From: Paraglaciecola chathamensis S18K6
GTDB lineage: Bacteria > Pseudomonadota > Gammaproteobacteria > Enterobacterales > Alteromonadaceae
Reading direction: 5' to 3'
Assembly: GCA_000314955.1 (NCBI GenBank)
Contig: BAEM01000037.1
Coordinates: 1-62,533, forward strand
Length of the DNA: 62,533 bases
Notes under the pieces: generated by a model
Told to the model about the DNA's origin: nothing
Database searches by the model: none
The model's input: the letters and a program-made list of their open reading frames with translations, nothing else
Made by a program: the position numbers and the translations under genes
In this document: one piece after another, positions 1 to 9,079 of the stretch
Layout: each line of letters starts with the position of its first letter
How positions within the stretch are numbered: the first letter of the stretch is position 1

Positions 1-19
1 TTTTTTATTGTAGGAATTT

Positions 20-421
20 TTATTCCGCTTCAGCGTCTTCAGTCTCAACGACTTCTTCCACTTCAGGGCGGTCTACTAATTCTACATAAGCCATTGGAGC
101 ATTATCGCCGGTACGGAAACCACATTTCAAAATGCGAATGTATCCACCAGGACGCTCTTCATAGCGAGGGCCAAGTTCATTAAATAACTTACCTACAACT
201 TCTTTATCACCAGTACGTGCGAACGCTAAACGACGGTTAGCAACACTGTCTTGCTTAGCAAGTGTGATAAGAGGTTCAATTACGCGACGTAGTTCTTTCG
301 CTTTAGGAAGAGTTGTTTTAATCAACTCACTCTTCACCAATGAGCCAGCCATATTGCGAAACATCGCTTGACGGTGACTACTATTACGATTTAACTGACG
401 ACCACTCTTACGATGGCGCAT
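20..421 (-). CDS. rplQ: 50S ribosomal protein L17
   Basis: Large-subunit ribosomal protein and last gene of the alpha operon. The 133-residue product opens with the L17 signature [17 protein letters not shown] and keeps the family core ([12 protein letters not shown], then [19 protein letters not shown]). An acidic, Glu/Val-rich tail follows residue 118, and such tails vary between species. It lies 37 bases after rpoA on the same strand and is probably cotranscribed with rpsM-rpsK-rpsD-rpoA. The first 19 bases of the window follow its stop codon. They hold a short GGAAT/ATTCC inverted repeat but no convincing T-rich terminator, which may lie beyond the edge. Confidence 0.98.
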   Translation of the reverse strand: MRHRKSGRQLNRNSSHRQAMFRNMAGSLVKSELIKTTLPKAKELRRVIEPLITLAKQDSVANRRLAFARTGDKEVVGKLFNELGPRYEERPGGYIRILKCGFRTGDNAPMAYVELVDRPEVEEVVETEDAEAE

Positions 422-458
422 AGTCCTATCCTTCTTTAAAAATCAGTTTTAAATCTGA

Positions 459-1448
459 TTAATCTTTTTCTGCGATGCTTTCAGGTGGCCAGTTCTCTAG
501 GCGCATACCTAGTGAAAGTCCACGAGAAGCTAGTACATCTTTAATCTCTGTAAGAGATTTTTTACCTAAGTTAGGAGTCTTCAACAACTCAACTTCAGTA
601 CGTTGTACTAGATCACCGATATATTGTATTGCTTCTGCTTTGAGGCAGTTAGCTGAACGTACAGTAAGTTCCAAGTCATCAACAGGACGAAGAAGAATCG
701 GATCGAATTCCGGTTTCTCTTCTTTCTCAACAGGTTCTGACATATCACGAAGTTCAACAAATGCGTCTAGTTGTTCTGCTAAAATTGTAGCTGAACGACG
801 AATTGCTTCCTCAGGATCAATAGTACCGTTGGTTTCCATATCGATAATTAACTTGTCTAAATCTGTGCGTTGTTCAACACGCGCAGACTCAACGTTGTAC
901 GAAATACGTGATATCGGGCTAAATGAAGCATCAACCAATAAACGACCAATTGGGCGATCATCTTCTTCAGAAGAGCGACGAGTTGACGCTGGAACGTACC
1001 CACGACCCATTTCTACTTTAATACGCATGCTGAGTTCAGCTTCGCCAGTTAAAGTACAAAGAACGTGACTTGGGTTAACGATTTCAACATCACCATCATG
1101 CTGGATATCTCCAGCTAATACTGGGCCCGCACCGGACTTCACTAATGTTAGTGTTGCTTCGGTTTTGCCTTCAAGACGTACCGCCAAACCTTTAAGGTTA
1201 AGCAATATTTCAATAACGTCTTCTTGAACGCCTTCTTTGGTGCTGTACTCGTGTAATACACCGTCGATTTCAACTTCAGTCACTGCACAACCTGGCATAG
1301 ATGACAAAAGAATACGACGTAACGCATTACCCAATGTGTGACCAAAACCACGCTCCAAAGGCTCTAAAGTGACCTTTGCACGTGTAGGCGAAACGTTATC
1401 AATTTCAACTAACCTTGGTTTTAAGAATTCAGTTACAGAACCCGACAT
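459..1448 (-). CDS. rpoA: RNA polymerase alpha subunit
   Basis: Alpha subunit of RNA polymerase, 329 residues, the same length as in E. coli. The N-terminal assembly domain (about 1-235) contains the conserved [20 protein letters not shown] segment. A linker rich in Glu and Pro follows (about 236-250). The C-terminal domain contains [10 protein letters not shown] and the helix-hairpin-helix [10 protein letters not shown], which contact UP elements and activators. It sits between rpsD and rplQ as in the standard gammaproteobacterial alpha operon, so its output is tied to ribosome synthesis and S4 autoregulation. Confidence 0.99.
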   Translation of the reverse strand: MSGSVTEFLKPRLVEIDNVSPTRAKVTLEPLERGFGHTLGNALRRILLSSMPGCAVTEVEIDGVLHEYSTKEGVQEDVIEILLNLKGLAVRLEGKTEATLTLVKSGAGPVLAGDIQHDGDVEIVNPSHVLCTLTGEAELSMRIKVEMGRGYVPASTRRSSEEDDRPIGRLLVDASFSPISRISYNVESARVEQRTDLDKLIIDMETNGTIDPEEAIRRSATILAEQLDAFVELRDMSEPVEKEEKPEFDPILLRPVDDLELTVRSANCLKAEAIQYIGDLVQRTEVELLKTPNLGKKSLTEIKDVLASRGLSLGMRLENWPPESIAEKD

Positions 1449-1470
1449 TGTTACCTCTCTTCTTTAAGCT

Positions 1471-2091
1471 TTACTTAGAGTAAAGTTCGACAATCAACTG
1501 TTCGTTTATTTCAGCAGACAAATCAGTTCTTTCAGGAACACGTTTAAATGTGCCTTCCATCTTTTTGCTGTCTACTTCAATCCAAGTTGGTTTCTCACGT
1601 TGCTCAGCTAGCTCTAAAGCAGAAACAATACGAGCTTGTTTTTTAGCTTTTTCGCGAACAGAAACAACATCATCAGCAGAAACATTAAAAGAAGGAACGT
1701 TAACAACCTGACCGTTAACCAAAATTGCTTTGTGGCTAACTAGTTGACGCGCTTCAGAACGAGTGCTTGCAAAACCAATGCGGTAAACAACATTGTCTAA
1801 ACGTTGCTCTAAAAGTTGCAACAAGTTTTCACCTGTATTGCCTTTTAAGCGTGCCGCTTCTTTATAGTAGTTACGGAATTGCTTTTCGAGAACACCGTAC
1901 ATACGACGAACTTTTTGCTTTTCACGTAATTGAACACCGTAGTCAGACAAACGTCCACGACGTGCGCCGTGTTGACCAGGTGCATTGTCAATTTTACATT
2001 TTGATTCGATTGCTCGAACGCCACTCTTAAGGAACAAGTCTGTTCCTTCGCGGCGGCTAAGTTTGAGTTTTGGACCCAAATATCTTGCCAT
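1471..2091 (-). CDS. rpsD: 30S ribosomal protein S4
   Basis: Primary 16S rRNA-binding protein, 206 residues, E. coli-like throughout ([44 protein letters not shown]). The S4 RNA-binding fold lies at about 95-160 ([20 protein letters not shown]). In E. coli S4 is the translational repressor of the alpha operon, acting on a pseudoknot before rpsM; the matching leader is visible at about 2875-2948 in this window. Gene order rpsM-rpsK-rpsD-rpoA-rplQ is the standard one. Confidence 0.99.
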
Positions 2092-2115
2092 TATCTTTCT
2101 CCAACAGTCCGTCGA

Positions 2116-2508
2116 TTAAACGCGACGTTTTTTCGGTGGACGACAACCGTTGTGAGGAATAGGCGTCACATCGGTAATATTAGTGATTTTATAACCAGCA
2201 GCATTCAAAGCACGGATAGCAGATTCACGACCTGGACCTGGACCTTTAACGAATACTTCTAGATTTTTCAAACCGTAATCCTGAGCGGCTGTACCAGCAC
2301 GTTCAGCAGCTACCTGAGCAGCAAAAGGGGTAGATTTACGTGAACCACGGAAACCTGAACCGCCAGATGTAGCCCAAGACAAAGCGTTGCCTTGACGATC
2401 TGTAATTGTCACTATTGTGTTGTTGAAAGAGGCATGGATATGAGCCATACCGTCAGCAACTTGACGTTTTGCGCGCTTACGCGTGCTTTTAGTAGGAGCT
2501 TTAGCCAT
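2116..2508 (-). CDS. rpsK: 30S ribosomal protein S11
   Basis: Small-subunit platform protein, 130 residues. It shows the conserved [19 protein letters not shown] and [14 protein letters not shown] segments and ends with the basic [11 protein letters not shown] tail typical of bacterial S11. It lies 12 bases after rpsM and 24 bases before rpsD in the alpha operon. Nothing unusual was seen. Confidence 0.99.
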   Translation of the reverse strand: MAKAPTKSTRKRAKRQVADGMAHIHASFNNTIVTITDRQGNALSWATSGGSGFRGSRKSTPFAAQVAAERAGTAAQDYGLKNLEVFVKGPGPGRESAIRALNAAGYKITNITDVTPIPHNGCRPPKKRRV

Positions 2509-2520
2509 CTTAATCCCCGC

Positions 2521-2877
2521 TTACTTTTTAATTGCTTTGCGAGGACCTTTACGGGTACGCGCATTAGTTTTAGTGCGCTGACCACGTAGAGGAAGACTAC
2601 GACGGTGGCGAATACCACGGAAGCAACCTAGGTCCATCAAACGTTTAATGCTCATTGATACTTCACGACGAAGGTCACCTTCGACAGTGAATTTCGCAAC
2701 TTCGTCACGCAATTTATCAATTTGTGCTTCATCAAGATCTTTAATCTTGGTTGTCTCTGCAACACCAGCAGCTTCACAAATGCTTTGTGCACGTGTAGAG
2801 CCTACACCGAAAATCGCGGTAAGCGCGATTACAGTATGCTTGTGCTCAGGGATGTTAATGCCAGCGATACGGGCCAT
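2521..2877 (-). CDS. rpsM: 30S ribosomal protein S13
   Basis: Head protein of the small subunit, 118 residues, first gene of the alpha operon. It opens [20 protein letters not shown], and the C-terminal tRNA-contact segment [20 protein letters not shown] is intact. The start codon is preceded by a good ribosome-binding site (GAGGAG, on the minus strand). A leader of about 125 bases separates it from rpmJ and contains the putative S4 control element, so initiation at this gene is the likely regulatory point for the five-gene operon. Confidence 0.99.
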   Translation of the reverse strand: MARIAGINIPEHKHTVIALTAIFGVGSTRAQSICEAAGVAETTKIKDLDEAQIDKLRDEVAKFTVEGDLRREVSMSIKRLMDLGCFRGIRHRRSLPLRGQRTKTNARTRKGPRKAIKK

Positions 2878-2948
2878 TAACAGTACTCCTCATAGTTTAT
2901 GTCATCAGCCTAAAAAGCCCGATAGGATACTTACCCGATGACAAAATT
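2875..2948 (-). promoter_or_regulatory. Alpha-operon ribosome binding site (S4 autoregulatory leader)
   Basis: The minus-strand leader of rpsM contains GTATCCTATCGGGCTTTTTA followed by GGCTGATGACAT and the rpsM ribosome-binding site. In order and spacing this resembles the remembered E. coli alpha-operon leader (GUAUCCU, then CGGGCUUUU), where S4 stabilises a pseudoknot that traps the 30S subunit. GTCATC and GATGAC are present as one pairing arm. The boundaries are approximate. This is recognition by motif; no covariance search was run. Confidence 0.75.
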
Positions 2949-2957
2949 GCAAATTAA

Positions 2958-2996
2958 GGTTTGCGGATACTATCGTATTTAGCAATTCCGCAAACC
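2958..2996 (-). terminator. Hairpin between rpmJ and the alpha operon
   Basis: A perfect 10-bp inverted repeat (GGTTTGCGGA and TCCGCAAACC arms) lies just after rpmJ. On the minus strand the second arm is followed by TTAATTTGCAATTTTG, which is only moderately T-rich. It could be a weak or partial terminator separating the spc and alpha operons, or the first helix of the S4-regulated leader. Partial readthrough would fit the usual spc-alpha arrangement. Confidence 0.55.
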
Positions 2997-3002
2997 ACAC
3001 GA

Positions 3003-3119
3003 TTAACCTTGCCTTTGCTTATGCTTAGGGTCAGAACTGCAAATCACACGCACAACACCGTTGCGCTTAATGACTTTACAGTTACGGCAAATCCGCTTGA
3101 CGGATGCACGAACTTTCAT
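3003..3119 (-). CDS. rpmJ: 50S ribosomal protein L36
   Basis: This 38-residue protein was translated by hand from the minus strand and begins [20 protein letters not shown]. The zinc-ribbon ligands are present: two Cys in CRNC, then Cys and His in the [13 protein letters not shown] end (C-x2-C-x12-C-x4-H pattern). This is the zinc-binding (C+) form of L36. It follows secY by 24 bases, its normal place as last gene of the spc operon. The gene is short but unambiguous. Confidence 0.97.
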   Translation of the reverse strand: MKVRASVKRICRNCKVIKRNGVVRVICSSDPKHKQRQG

Positions 3120-3143
3120 TTCATCACTCCGTAAATCGCTAGC

Positions 3144-4463
3144 TTAACGGCCGTAGCCCTTAAGGTTAGCTTTCTTAAGAACAGACTCATATTGATGAGA
3201 CATCAAATGTGTCTGCACTTGCGCCATAAAGTCCATGATAACAACTACCATAATCAGTAGTGAGGTTCCGCCGAAATAAAACGGCACGTTCCAAGCTATC
3301 AACATGAATTCAGGCACCAAACAAATAAAGGTTATATAAAGCGCGCCAGCTAGGGTTAAGCGAGTCATTACCTTATCAACGTATCGTGAGGTCTGCTCGC
3401 CAGGACGAATCCCAGGAACAAACGCACCAGATTTCTTCAAGTTATCTGCCGTCTCGCGAGGGTTAAACACCAACGCGGTATAGAAGAAACAAAAGAAGAT
3501 AATCGCAGCAGCGTAAAACATCACATACAGAGGCTGTCCAGGAGACAACATCAATGCCACTTCTTGTAACCAAGAAAATGACTCATTTTGGCCGAACCAA
3601 TTTGCAATGGTTCCAGGGAACAAAATGATGCTTGACGCGAAAATCGGAGGAATAACACCTGCCATATTTACTTTTAACGGTAAATGCGTACTTTGCGCTG
3701 CAAAGACTTTACGCCCTTGCTGACGTTTTGCATAGTTAACGACGATACGACGTTGGCCACGCTCTACGAACACTACAAAATATGTGATAGCAACTATTAT
3801 TACGCCGATAAGCAATAGGAACAATAAGTTCAAATCACCTTGTCGTGCTTGCTCTGCTGTTTGACCAATGGCCGTTGGCAGTCCAGACACGATACCCGCG
3901 AAAATCAATATAGAAATACCGTTACCGATACCTCTCTCTGTAATTTGCTCACCTAACCACATTAAAAACATGGTGCCGGTAACCAAACTCACAACAGCTG
4001 TGAAGTAAAAACCGAACCCTGGATTAATTACTAAACCTGAAATCAAGTTAGGTAAATTTGTCGCTATTCCAATTGCTTGGAATGTAGCCAACACTAACGT
4101 GAAATAACGTGTGTACTGACTAATTTTACGACGTCCTGCTTCGCCTTCTTTTTTAAGTTCCATCATCGGTGGATGCATAACAGTAAGCAACTGAATGATA
4201 ATGGAAGCTGTAATGTATGGCATTATACCCAGGGCAAGAACCGAGGCACGCTCAAGAGCACCACCAGAGAACATGTTAAACATTTCTACAATGGTACCCT
4301 TTTGCTGGTCGAATAATTCAGCCAACACCGCGGCGTCGATACCAGGAATAGGCACATATGAGCCAAGCCTAAACACAATTATCGCACCAAGTACGAACAA
4401 CAATCTTGATTTAAGCTCACTCAAGCCGCCTTTTGCGCTTGAATTTGATCCTGGTTTAGCCAT
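3144..4463 (-). CDS. secY: Protein translocase subunit SecY
   Basis: Channel subunit of the Sec translocon, 439 residues with ten hydrophobic segments. Conserved features include [20 protein letters not shown] (TM1 region), the plug-region [20 protein letters not shown], and the cytosolic loop [20 protein letters not shown]. It lies in the spc operon between rplO (5-base gap) and rpmJ, as in E. coli. It exports or inserts most envelope proteins, including the TonB receptor and periplasmic proteins encoded later in the window. Confidence 0.99.
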   Translation of the reverse strand: MAKPGSNSSAKGGLSELKSRLLFVLGAIIVFRLGSYVPIPGIDAAVLAELFDQQKGTIVEMFNMFSGGALERASVLALGIMPYITASIIIQLLTVMHPPMMELKKEGEAGRRKISQYTRYFTLVLATFQAIGIATNLPNLISGLVINPGFGFYFTAVVSLVTGTMFLMWLGEQITERGIGNGISILIFAGIVSGLPTAIGQTAEQARQGDLNLLFLLLIGVIIVAITYFVVFVERGQRRIVVNYAKRQQGRKVFAAQSTHLPLKVNMAGVIPPIFASSIILFPGTIANWFGQNESFSWLQEVALMLSPGQPLYVMFYAAAIIFFCFFYTALVFNPRETADNLKKSGAFVPGIRPGEQTSRYVDKVMTRLTLAGALYITFICLVPEFMLIAWNVPFYFGGTSLLIMVVVIMDFMAQVQTHLMSHQYESVLKKANLKGYGR

Positions 4464-4468
4464 CTAGC

Positions 4469-4903
4469 TTATTCCTCTACCTTACCGCCGGCCGCTTCGA
4501 TTGCTTCGCGCGCGCCTTTTGTAACCTTCAAACCATTGATAGTAACAGCTCGTGAAATTTCACCGCTCTTAAGCACTTTAACGAACAACATTTCTTTCTT
4601 AACAAGACCTGCTGCTTTTAAAGTTTCAAGTGAAACCACTTCACCCTCTACCTTTGCAATTTCGCTCAACGTAACTTGGTCAGAAACCATAGACTTACGA
4701 GAAGTGAAACCGAATTTAGGTAGACGACGCTGAATTGGCATTTGTCCGCCTTCAAAACCAGGCTTTACAGAACCGCCAGAGCGAGACTTTTGACCTTTGT
4801 GACCACGGCCACCAGTTTTACCTAGACCAGAACCCATACCACGTCCAAGACGCTTAATCGATTTTTTTGCTCCTGGTGCAGGAGCAAGAGTATTTAAATG
4901 CAT
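4469..4903 (-). CDS. rplO: 50S ribosomal protein L15
   Basis: Large-subunit protein of 144 residues. It has the Gly-rich N-terminal arm ([20 protein letters not shown]) and the conserved [18 protein letters not shown] segment. It sits between rpmD (3-base gap) and secY (5-base gap), so translation is probably coupled through this part of the spc operon. Confidence 0.99.
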   Translation of the reverse strand: MHLNTLAPAPGAKKSIKRLGRGMGSGLGKTGGRGHKGQKSRSGGSVKPGFEGGQMPIQRRLPKFGFTSRKSMVSDQVTLSEIAKVEGEVVSLETLKAAGLVKKEMLFVKVLKSGEISRAVTINGLKVTKGAREAIEAAGGKVEE

Positions 4904-4906
4904 CTG

Positions 4907-5089
4907 TTACTCCTCCACTACTTCAACCATGTAAAATACACGGTTGATCATGCCACGAACAGAAGGGGTATCTTCGAGTTCACGAACATGACCGATGCGA
5001 CGTAAACCTAGACCGGTAAGAGTTGCCTTATGCTTTGGAAGGCGACCGATAGCGCTTTTGGTTTGCTTAACTTTAATCATCTTAGCCAT
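4907..5089 (-). CDS. rpmD: 50S ribosomal protein L30
   Basis: A 60-residue large-subunit protein; its [20 protein letters not shown] segment is near-identical to E. coli L30. I chose the ATG at 5089 ([10 protein letters not shown]), which matches the usual MAK start and has a GGGG Shine-Dalgarno nine bases upstream. A TTG two codons earlier lies directly after the rpsE stop and is only three bases from the same site, so it is less likely. It is embedded in the spc operon between rpsE and rplO. Confidence 0.97.
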   Translation of the reverse strand: MAKMIKVKQTKSAIGRLPKHKATLTGLGLRRIGHVRELEDTPSVRGMINRVFYMVEVVEE

Positions 5090-5095
5090 GTTCAA

Positions 5096-5599
5096 TTACC
5101 CCAAAATCTGAGTTACAGACAATCCACGTTTAGCGGCAACTTGATCAGGCGAAGTCATTTCTGTCAACGCATTGATAGTTGCACGCACAACGTTAATTGG
5201 ATTGGTAGATCCGTAACATTTTGAAAGTACGTTTTGTACGCCAGCGACTTCAAGTACTGCACGCATTGCACCACCGGCAATGATACCAGTACCTTCTGAT
5301 GCTGGTTGCATGTAGACTTTAGAGCCTGAATGACGACCTTTAATTGGGTGCTGTAGCGTGTTGCCATTTAGATCAACGTCCACAAGATTGCGGCGCGCTT
5401 TTTCCATAGCTTTTTGAATTGCAGCAGGCACTTCACGTGCTTTACCGTAACCAAAACCAACACGACCATTCCCGTCACCTACTACTGTCAAAGCAGTAAA
5501 GCTAAAGATGCGACCACCTTTAACTACTTTAGATACACGGTTTACAGCAATTAGTTTTTCTAACAGGTCACCCTGTTGTTGAACTTCTACTTTAGCCAT
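5096..5599 (-). CDS. rpsE: 30S ribosomal protein S5
   Basis: Decoding-fidelity protein, 167 residues. The N-terminal double-stranded-RNA-binding-like domain contains [20 protein letters not shown] and [20 protein letters not shown]. The C-terminal domain contains [20 protein letters not shown]. The spectinomycin-loop region (VKGGRIFSF) looks wild type. It lies 9 bases after rplR and 6 bases before the rpmD start. The operon order is standard. Confidence 0.99.
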
Positions 5600-5608
5600 A
5601 ATTAACTC

Positions 5609-5962
5609 CTAGAACTGAAGACCTGCTTCACGAGCAGCATCAGCCAATGCCTTAACTCGACCGTGATACTTAAAACCGCTGCGATCGAAAGCGACAGTCT
5701 TAATGCCTTTCTCGATAGCTCGTTCTGCAATCGCTTTACCAACTGCTACCGCAGCTTCTGCATTACCCGTTGACTTAACGGTAGTGCGAAGATCTGCTTC
5801 AACAGTAGAAGCCGCCGCCAACACCTGTGAACCGCAAGGAGCGATTAACTGTGCATATATATGGCGTGGTGTGCGGTTAATAACCAAGCGATGCGCGGCC
5901 AGTTCACTAATTTTTTTGCGTGCACGTGTAGCGCGACGCAAGCGAGCTGATTTCTTATCCAT
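5609..5962 (-). CDS. rplR: 50S ribosomal protein L18
   Basis: 5S rRNA-binding protein, 117 residues, the E. coli length. It has a basic N-terminus ([18 protein letters not shown]), the core [19 protein letters not shown], and the end [20 protein letters not shown]. It lies between rplF and rpsE with short gaps (12 and 9 bases). Confidence 0.99.
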   Translation of the reverse strand: MDKKSARLRRATRARKKISELAAHRLVINRTPRHIYAQLIAPCGSQVLAAASTVEADLRTTVKSTGNAEAAVAVGKAIAERAIEKGIKTVAFDRSGFKYHGRVKALADAAREAGLQF

Positions 5963-5974
5963 CGTATCACCTAC

Positions 5975-6508
5975 CTACTTTTTCTTAGCTTCTTTACGAC
6001 GCACAACTTCATCAGCGTAACGAACACCTTTACCTTTATAAGGCTCTGGCGGACGGTATCCACGGATGTTAGCTGCAACCTGACCTACCAACTGCTTATC
6101 GGCGCCTTTAACGACGATTTCAGTTTGACTAGGAGTTTCAACCGAAATACCTTCAGGCATTTCGTATGCTACAGGGTGTGAGAAACCAAGTGTTAAATTT
6201 AGTTTTTTACCTTGCGCTGCCGCACGATAACCAACACCATTTAACTGAAGTTTTTTCTCAAAACCTTGAGATACACCAATTACCATTGCATCTAACAAAG
6301 AGCGAGCTGTACCAGCTTGAGCCCAACCGTTAGCAACACCTTCACGAGGTGAAGCTTTAAGTTGGTTCTCTTCTTGAACAACTTCAACTGCATCATTGAA
6401 TACACGGCTTAGTGTACCGTTTTTACCTTTAACTGTGACTTCTTGCCCAGCGATAGTAACTTCTACGCCAGATAAAACGTCTACAGGAGCTTTTGCTATA
6501 CGTGACAT
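5975..6508 (-). CDS. rplF: 50S ribosomal protein L6
   Basis: Large-subunit protein near the stalk base and sarcin-ricin loop, 177 residues. The two related alpha/beta domains are evident. The C-terminal one carries the signature [18 protein letters not shown] near residue 148, and a Lys-rich tail ends the protein. It is the sixth gene of the spc operon, 10 bases after rpsH. Confidence 0.99.
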   Translation of the reverse strand: MSRIAKAPVDVLSGVEVTIAGQEVTVKGKNGTLSRVFNDAVEVVQEENQLKASPREGVANGWAQAGTARSLLDAMVIGVSQGFEKKLQLNGVGYRAAAQGKKLNLTLGFSHPVAYEMPEGISVETPSQTEIVVKGADKQLVGQVAANIRGYRPPEPYKGKGVRYADEVVRRKEAKKK

Positions 6509-6518
6509 TTTTATCCCC

Positions 6519-6911
6519 TTACGCTACGTAGCCGATGATCTCACCACCCATACCCGCTTTACGCGCGGCACGGTCAGTCATCACACCTTTAGAGGTAGAA
6601 ACGATAGCAACACCTAAACCACCCAATACTTTTGGCAACTCATCTTTTTTCTTGTAGATGCGAAGACCAGGGCGACTTACGCGCTCGATGCTTTCAATTA
6701 CTTTCTTGCCTTCGAAGTACTTAAGCGCAACTTCTAAAACAGGTTTAACGTCACCAGAAACTGCGAAGTCTGTAATGTAACCTTCTTCTTTAAGTACGGC
6801 TGCGATAGCAACACGTAACTTAGATGAAGGCATAGATACAGAAACTTTGCTAGCCATCTGACCGTTACGAACACGTGTAAACATGTCCGCGATAGGATCT
6901 TGCATGCTCAT
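6519..6911 (-). CDS. rpsH: 30S ribosomal protein S8
   Basis: Primary 16S rRNA-binding protein, 130 residues, opening [18 protein letters not shown] and ending with the conserved [20 protein letters not shown] and GGEIIGYVA. In E. coli S8 represses translation of the spc operon by binding mRNA at the start of rplE. A weakly similar element can be drawn here at about 7738-7779 (annotated separately with low confidence). Confidence 0.99.
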   Translation of the reverse strand: MSMQDPIADMFTRVRNGQMASKVSVSMPSSKLRVAIAAVLKEEGYITDFAVSGDVKPVLEVALKYFEGKKVIESIERVSRPGLRIYKKKDELPKVLGGLGVAIVSTSKGVMTDRAARKAGMGGEIIGYVA

Positions 6912-6923
6912 ATTAGCTACTCC

Positions 6924-7229
6924 TTACCAGCTGGCTTTTTTAAGGCCAGGTACTTCACCGCGCATCGCTGCTTCACGCAACTTAATACGGCTAAGACCAA
7001 ACTTGCGTAGGAAACCATGTGGACGGCCAGTAATACGACAACGATTTTGTTGACGTGTACGAGCTGAATCACGTGGAAGTTGTTGTAGCTTAAGAACAGC
7101 GTCCCAACGTTCTTCGTCAGAAGAGTTGACGTTGCTGATAGTTGCTTTAAGTTCAGCTCGTTTAGTAGCGAACTTAGCAACTAGCTTGGCGCGTTTTACT
7201 TCGCGCGCTTTCATTGATTCTTTTGCCAT
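6924..7229 (-). CDS. rpsN: 30S ribosomal protein S14
   Basis: A 101-residue S14 of the zinc-free (C-minus) type. The usual Cys ligands are absent, and the basic core [19 protein letters not shown] and C-terminal [11 protein letters not shown] match E. coli. The start [15 protein letters not shown] at 7229 was chosen over an upstream extension because it fits the family length and overlaps nothing. It lies between rplE and rpsH in the spc operon. Confidence 0.98.
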   Translation of the reverse strand: MAKESMKAREVKRAKLVAKFATKRAELKATISNVNSSDEERWDAVLKLQQLPRDSARTRQQNRCRITGRPHGFLRKFGLSRIKLREAAMRGEVPGLKKASW

Positions 7230-7239
7230 AACCCTACCC

Positions 7240-7779
7240 TTACTTTTTAAATGGGAAACTAAACGCACTAAGAAGTGCATGTGCTTCCGCATCGGTTTCA
7301 GCGCTAGTCGTGATAGTAATATCCATACCGCGAATTTTATCTACCTTATCGAAATCGATTTCCGGGAAGATAATTTGCTCACGAACACCCATGCTATAGT
7401 TTCCACGGCCGTCAAACGACTTAGGATTCAAGCCACGGAAGTCACGGATACGAGGAATTGCAATTGATACTAAACGTTCAAAGAATTCCCACATACGTTC
7501 ACCACGTAGGGTTACTTTACAGCCAATCGGATAACCTTCACGGATTTTAAAACCCGCTACAGATTTGCGAGCAACAGTAACAACAGGCTTCTGACCAGCA
7601 ATTGCTTGCATGTCAGCAGTTGCGTTTTCCAACACCTTTTTGTCTGCTACCGCTTCACCTAAACCCATGTTTAGAGTGATTTTCTCAATCCGAGGGACTT
7701 GCATGACGCTTTTGTAGTTGAACTGCTTCGCAAGTTCCGCTACTACTGTTTCTTTATAGAAATCATGCAGTTTCGCCAT
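7240..7779 (-). CDS. rplE: 50S ribosomal protein L5
   Basis: 5S rRNA-binding protein of the central protuberance, 179 residues. I chose the ATG at 7779 ([10 protein letters not shown]), which matches E. coli MAKLHDYYKD. It is preceded by GGAGAG, whereas the in-frame upstream start lies inside the ribosome-binding region. Conserved segments are [19 protein letters not shown] and [19 protein letters not shown]. In E. coli the first codons of this gene form the S8 translational operator. Confidence 0.98.
   Translation of the reverse strand: MAKLHDFYKETVVAELAKQFNYKSVMQVPRIEKITLNMGLGEAVADKKVLENATADMQAIAGQKPVVTVARKSVAGFKIREGYPIGCKVTLRGERMWEFFERLVSIAIPRIRDFRGLNPKSFDGRGNYSMGVREQIIFPEIDFDKVDKIRGMDITITTSAETDAEAHALLSAFSFPFKK
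7738..7779 (-). promoter_or_regulatory. Candidate S8 translational operator in rplE start
   Basis: The first 14 codons of rplE correspond in position to the E. coli S8 binding site on spc mRNA. Minus-strand TTCTATAAAGAAACAGTAG can form a short helix around the A-rich loop, as the E. coli element does, but pairing is weaker than in the E. coli form I remember. Support is positional plus partial sequence similarity only. Confidence 0.3.
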
Positions 7780-7794
7780 CGTACTCTCCAATTA

Positions 7795-8109
7795 TTAAAC
7801 CAGTTCACCGTCAGATTTGAAGAAACGAACTTTTTTGTCGTCTTCAAAACGGAAACCTACGCGATCTGCTTTACCCGTTTTAGGGTTAACAATCGCTACA
7901 TTTGACACGTGAATTGATGCTTCTTTCTCAATAACACCACCAGTAACACCCAATTGAGGGTTAGGTTTCTGATGCTTCTTCACCAAGTTCACACCTTCAA
8001 CGATTAAGCGGTCAGCCGCTGGAAGAACTTTAAGCACTTTGCCTAGTTTTCCTTTGTCTTTACCTGCCAAAACGATGATTTCATCATCACGACGAATTTT
8101 TCTAGCCAT
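7795..8109 (-). CDS. rplX: 50S ribosomal protein L24
   Basis: Early-assembly protein, 104 residues, with a KOW domain near the N-terminus ([20 protein letters not shown]) and the conserved [20 protein letters not shown]. It lies between rplN (12-base gap) and rplE in the normal spc order. Confidence 0.99.
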   Translation of the reverse strand: MARKIRRDDEIIVLAGKDKGKLGKVLKVLPAADRLIVEGVNLVKKHQKPNPQLGVTGGVIEKEASIHVSNVAIVNPKTGKADRVGFRFEDDKKVRFFKSDGELV

Positions 8110-8121
8110 TATCGTGACTCC

Positions 8122-8487
8122 TTATAGTACCTCAGGGGCCAGTGAGACGATTTTCATGTTATTAACACGAAGCTCACGAGTGACCGGGCCAAAGATACGC
8201 GTACCAATTGGTTGCTTGTTTGCGTTAAGCAAAACAGCTGCGTTGTTATCAAAACGGATCGAAGATCCATCAGAACGACGAACGCCTTTTCTAGTACGCA
8301 CCACCACTGCAGTTAGCACATCACCTTTTTTTACTTTACCGCGAGGAATTGCTTCTTTAACGGTAACTTTAATGATGTCGCCAATATGTGCATAACGGCG
8401 ATGCGAGCCACCAAGAACCTTAATACACTGAACCCTGCGAGCACCCGAGTTATCGGCTACATCCAGGTTAGTTTGCATTTGGATCAT
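8122..8487 (-). CDS. rplN: 50S ribosomal protein L14
   Basis: Large-subunit protein, 121 residues, opening [20 protein letters not shown] and carrying [20 protein letters not shown] and [20 protein letters not shown] Shine-Dalgarno sits seven bases before the ATG. It is the first gene of the spc operon. Unusually, the next gene upstream on this strand is an acyl-CoA ligase rather than rpsQ of the S10 operon, so this operon must use its own promoter (see 8593-8601). Confidence 0.99.
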   Translation of the reverse strand: MIQMQTNLDVADNSGARRVQCIKVLGGSHRRYAHIGDIIKVTVKEAIPRGKVKKGDVLTAVVVRTRKGVRRSDGSSIRFDNNAAVLLNANKQPIGTRIFGPVTRELRVNNMKIVSLAPEVL

Positions 8488-8510
8488 GTTAGTGCTCCGC
8501 TGTTAGTTAA

Positions 8511-8524
8511 GACTCTCACGAGTC
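8511..8524 (-). other. Small GTGA-loop hairpin in the rplN leader
   Basis: On the minus strand GACTC-GTGA-GAGTC forms a five-base-pair stem closed by a GNRA-type tetraloop, 23-36 bases before the rplN ATG. A second small stem (CAGC / GCTG followed by GTTTTTT) lies about 20 bases further upstream. Either may only stabilise the transcript. No regulatory role is known to me. Confidence 0.4.
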
Positions 8525-8592
8525 GTACTGTTTACTAAAAAACCAGCGTTATTGCTGACTTTTTATACATACCCCTATTAAAAGGGCGCGAA

Positions 8593-8601
8593 ATACTAAC
8601 A
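8593..8601 (-). promoter_or_regulatory. Extended -10 promoter of the spc operon
   Basis: On the minus strand TGTTAGTAT is an extended -10 (TG-n-TAGTAT). It is followed by TTCGCGCCC, a GC-rich discriminator typical of stringently controlled ribosomal promoters. No good -35 hexamer lies 16-18 bases upstream, which fits an extended -10 promoter. Transcription would start near 8586, giving a leader of about 100 bases before rplN. Confidence 0.6.
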
Positions 8602-8639
8602 GAAAATGTACAGTGGCGATAGTCGAATTTGCAAAAAAG

Positions 8640-9030
8640 TGTCATCAAAGCCAAGTTATTTTTCAGTTACTGCTAAACGACAATTAAATACCATTTAAAA
8701 CAGTAGGTTACCTAAGCTCAATTGATTTAAAAATAATGCATTCATAGGGAAAAATACAGCTTAATAGCAAGAGACCACTCGACCTGATAAATAGTACTGT
8801 TCTACGCGATGAATTTCTGAGTTTGTTTCGTTAATATCGGTGCGTGGCTTTTAGGGGGGATTTTAGTTTTAACTATCTACCGCTCAATCATATACTCTAT
8901 CAAAAATATAATAAGTATCCGAAAAGGTAACCAATACCGCTAAACTCAGAATGATAACCTTTTCGTGCGCATCTATATCCCCTTTTAACGCTAATGCAAT
9001 ACTATATAATGCAGTTACCGCATCACGCTA
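8640..9030. other. Intergenic region between spc promoter and acyl-CoA ligase
   Basis: Nearly 400 bases without a credible gene on either strand. The only structure seen is an interrupted inverted repeat (CGAAAAGGT near 8920 and ACCTTTTCG near 8956). No remnant of rpsQ, rpmC or other S10-operon genes was recognised. Confidence 0.5.
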
Positions 9031-9073
9031 AAAAGGGACAGATAGCACGACTCACTGTCGTGAGGCTATCCCA
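9031..9073 (-). terminator. Rho-independent terminator of the acyl-CoA ligase gene
   Basis: Starting a few bases after the ligase stop, the minus strand reads GGGATAGC, a three-base bulge, ACGAC, a five-base loop, GTCGT, GCTATC, then TCCC and TTTTT. The long GC-containing stem and T-run make a strong intrinsic terminator. It insulates the spc operon from upstream transcription. Confidence 0.85.
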
Positions 9074-9079
9074 AATAAG

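Noticed and set aside
475-1068. 197-codon plus-strand reading frame opposite rpoA
   Set aside because: It is the exact antisense of the strongly conserved rpoA, with Ser/Arg-rich low-quality composition and no ribosome-binding site.
8640-9030. Degraded rpsQ or other S10-operon gene remnant
   Set aside because: No frame on either strand shows S17, L29 or L16 motifs.
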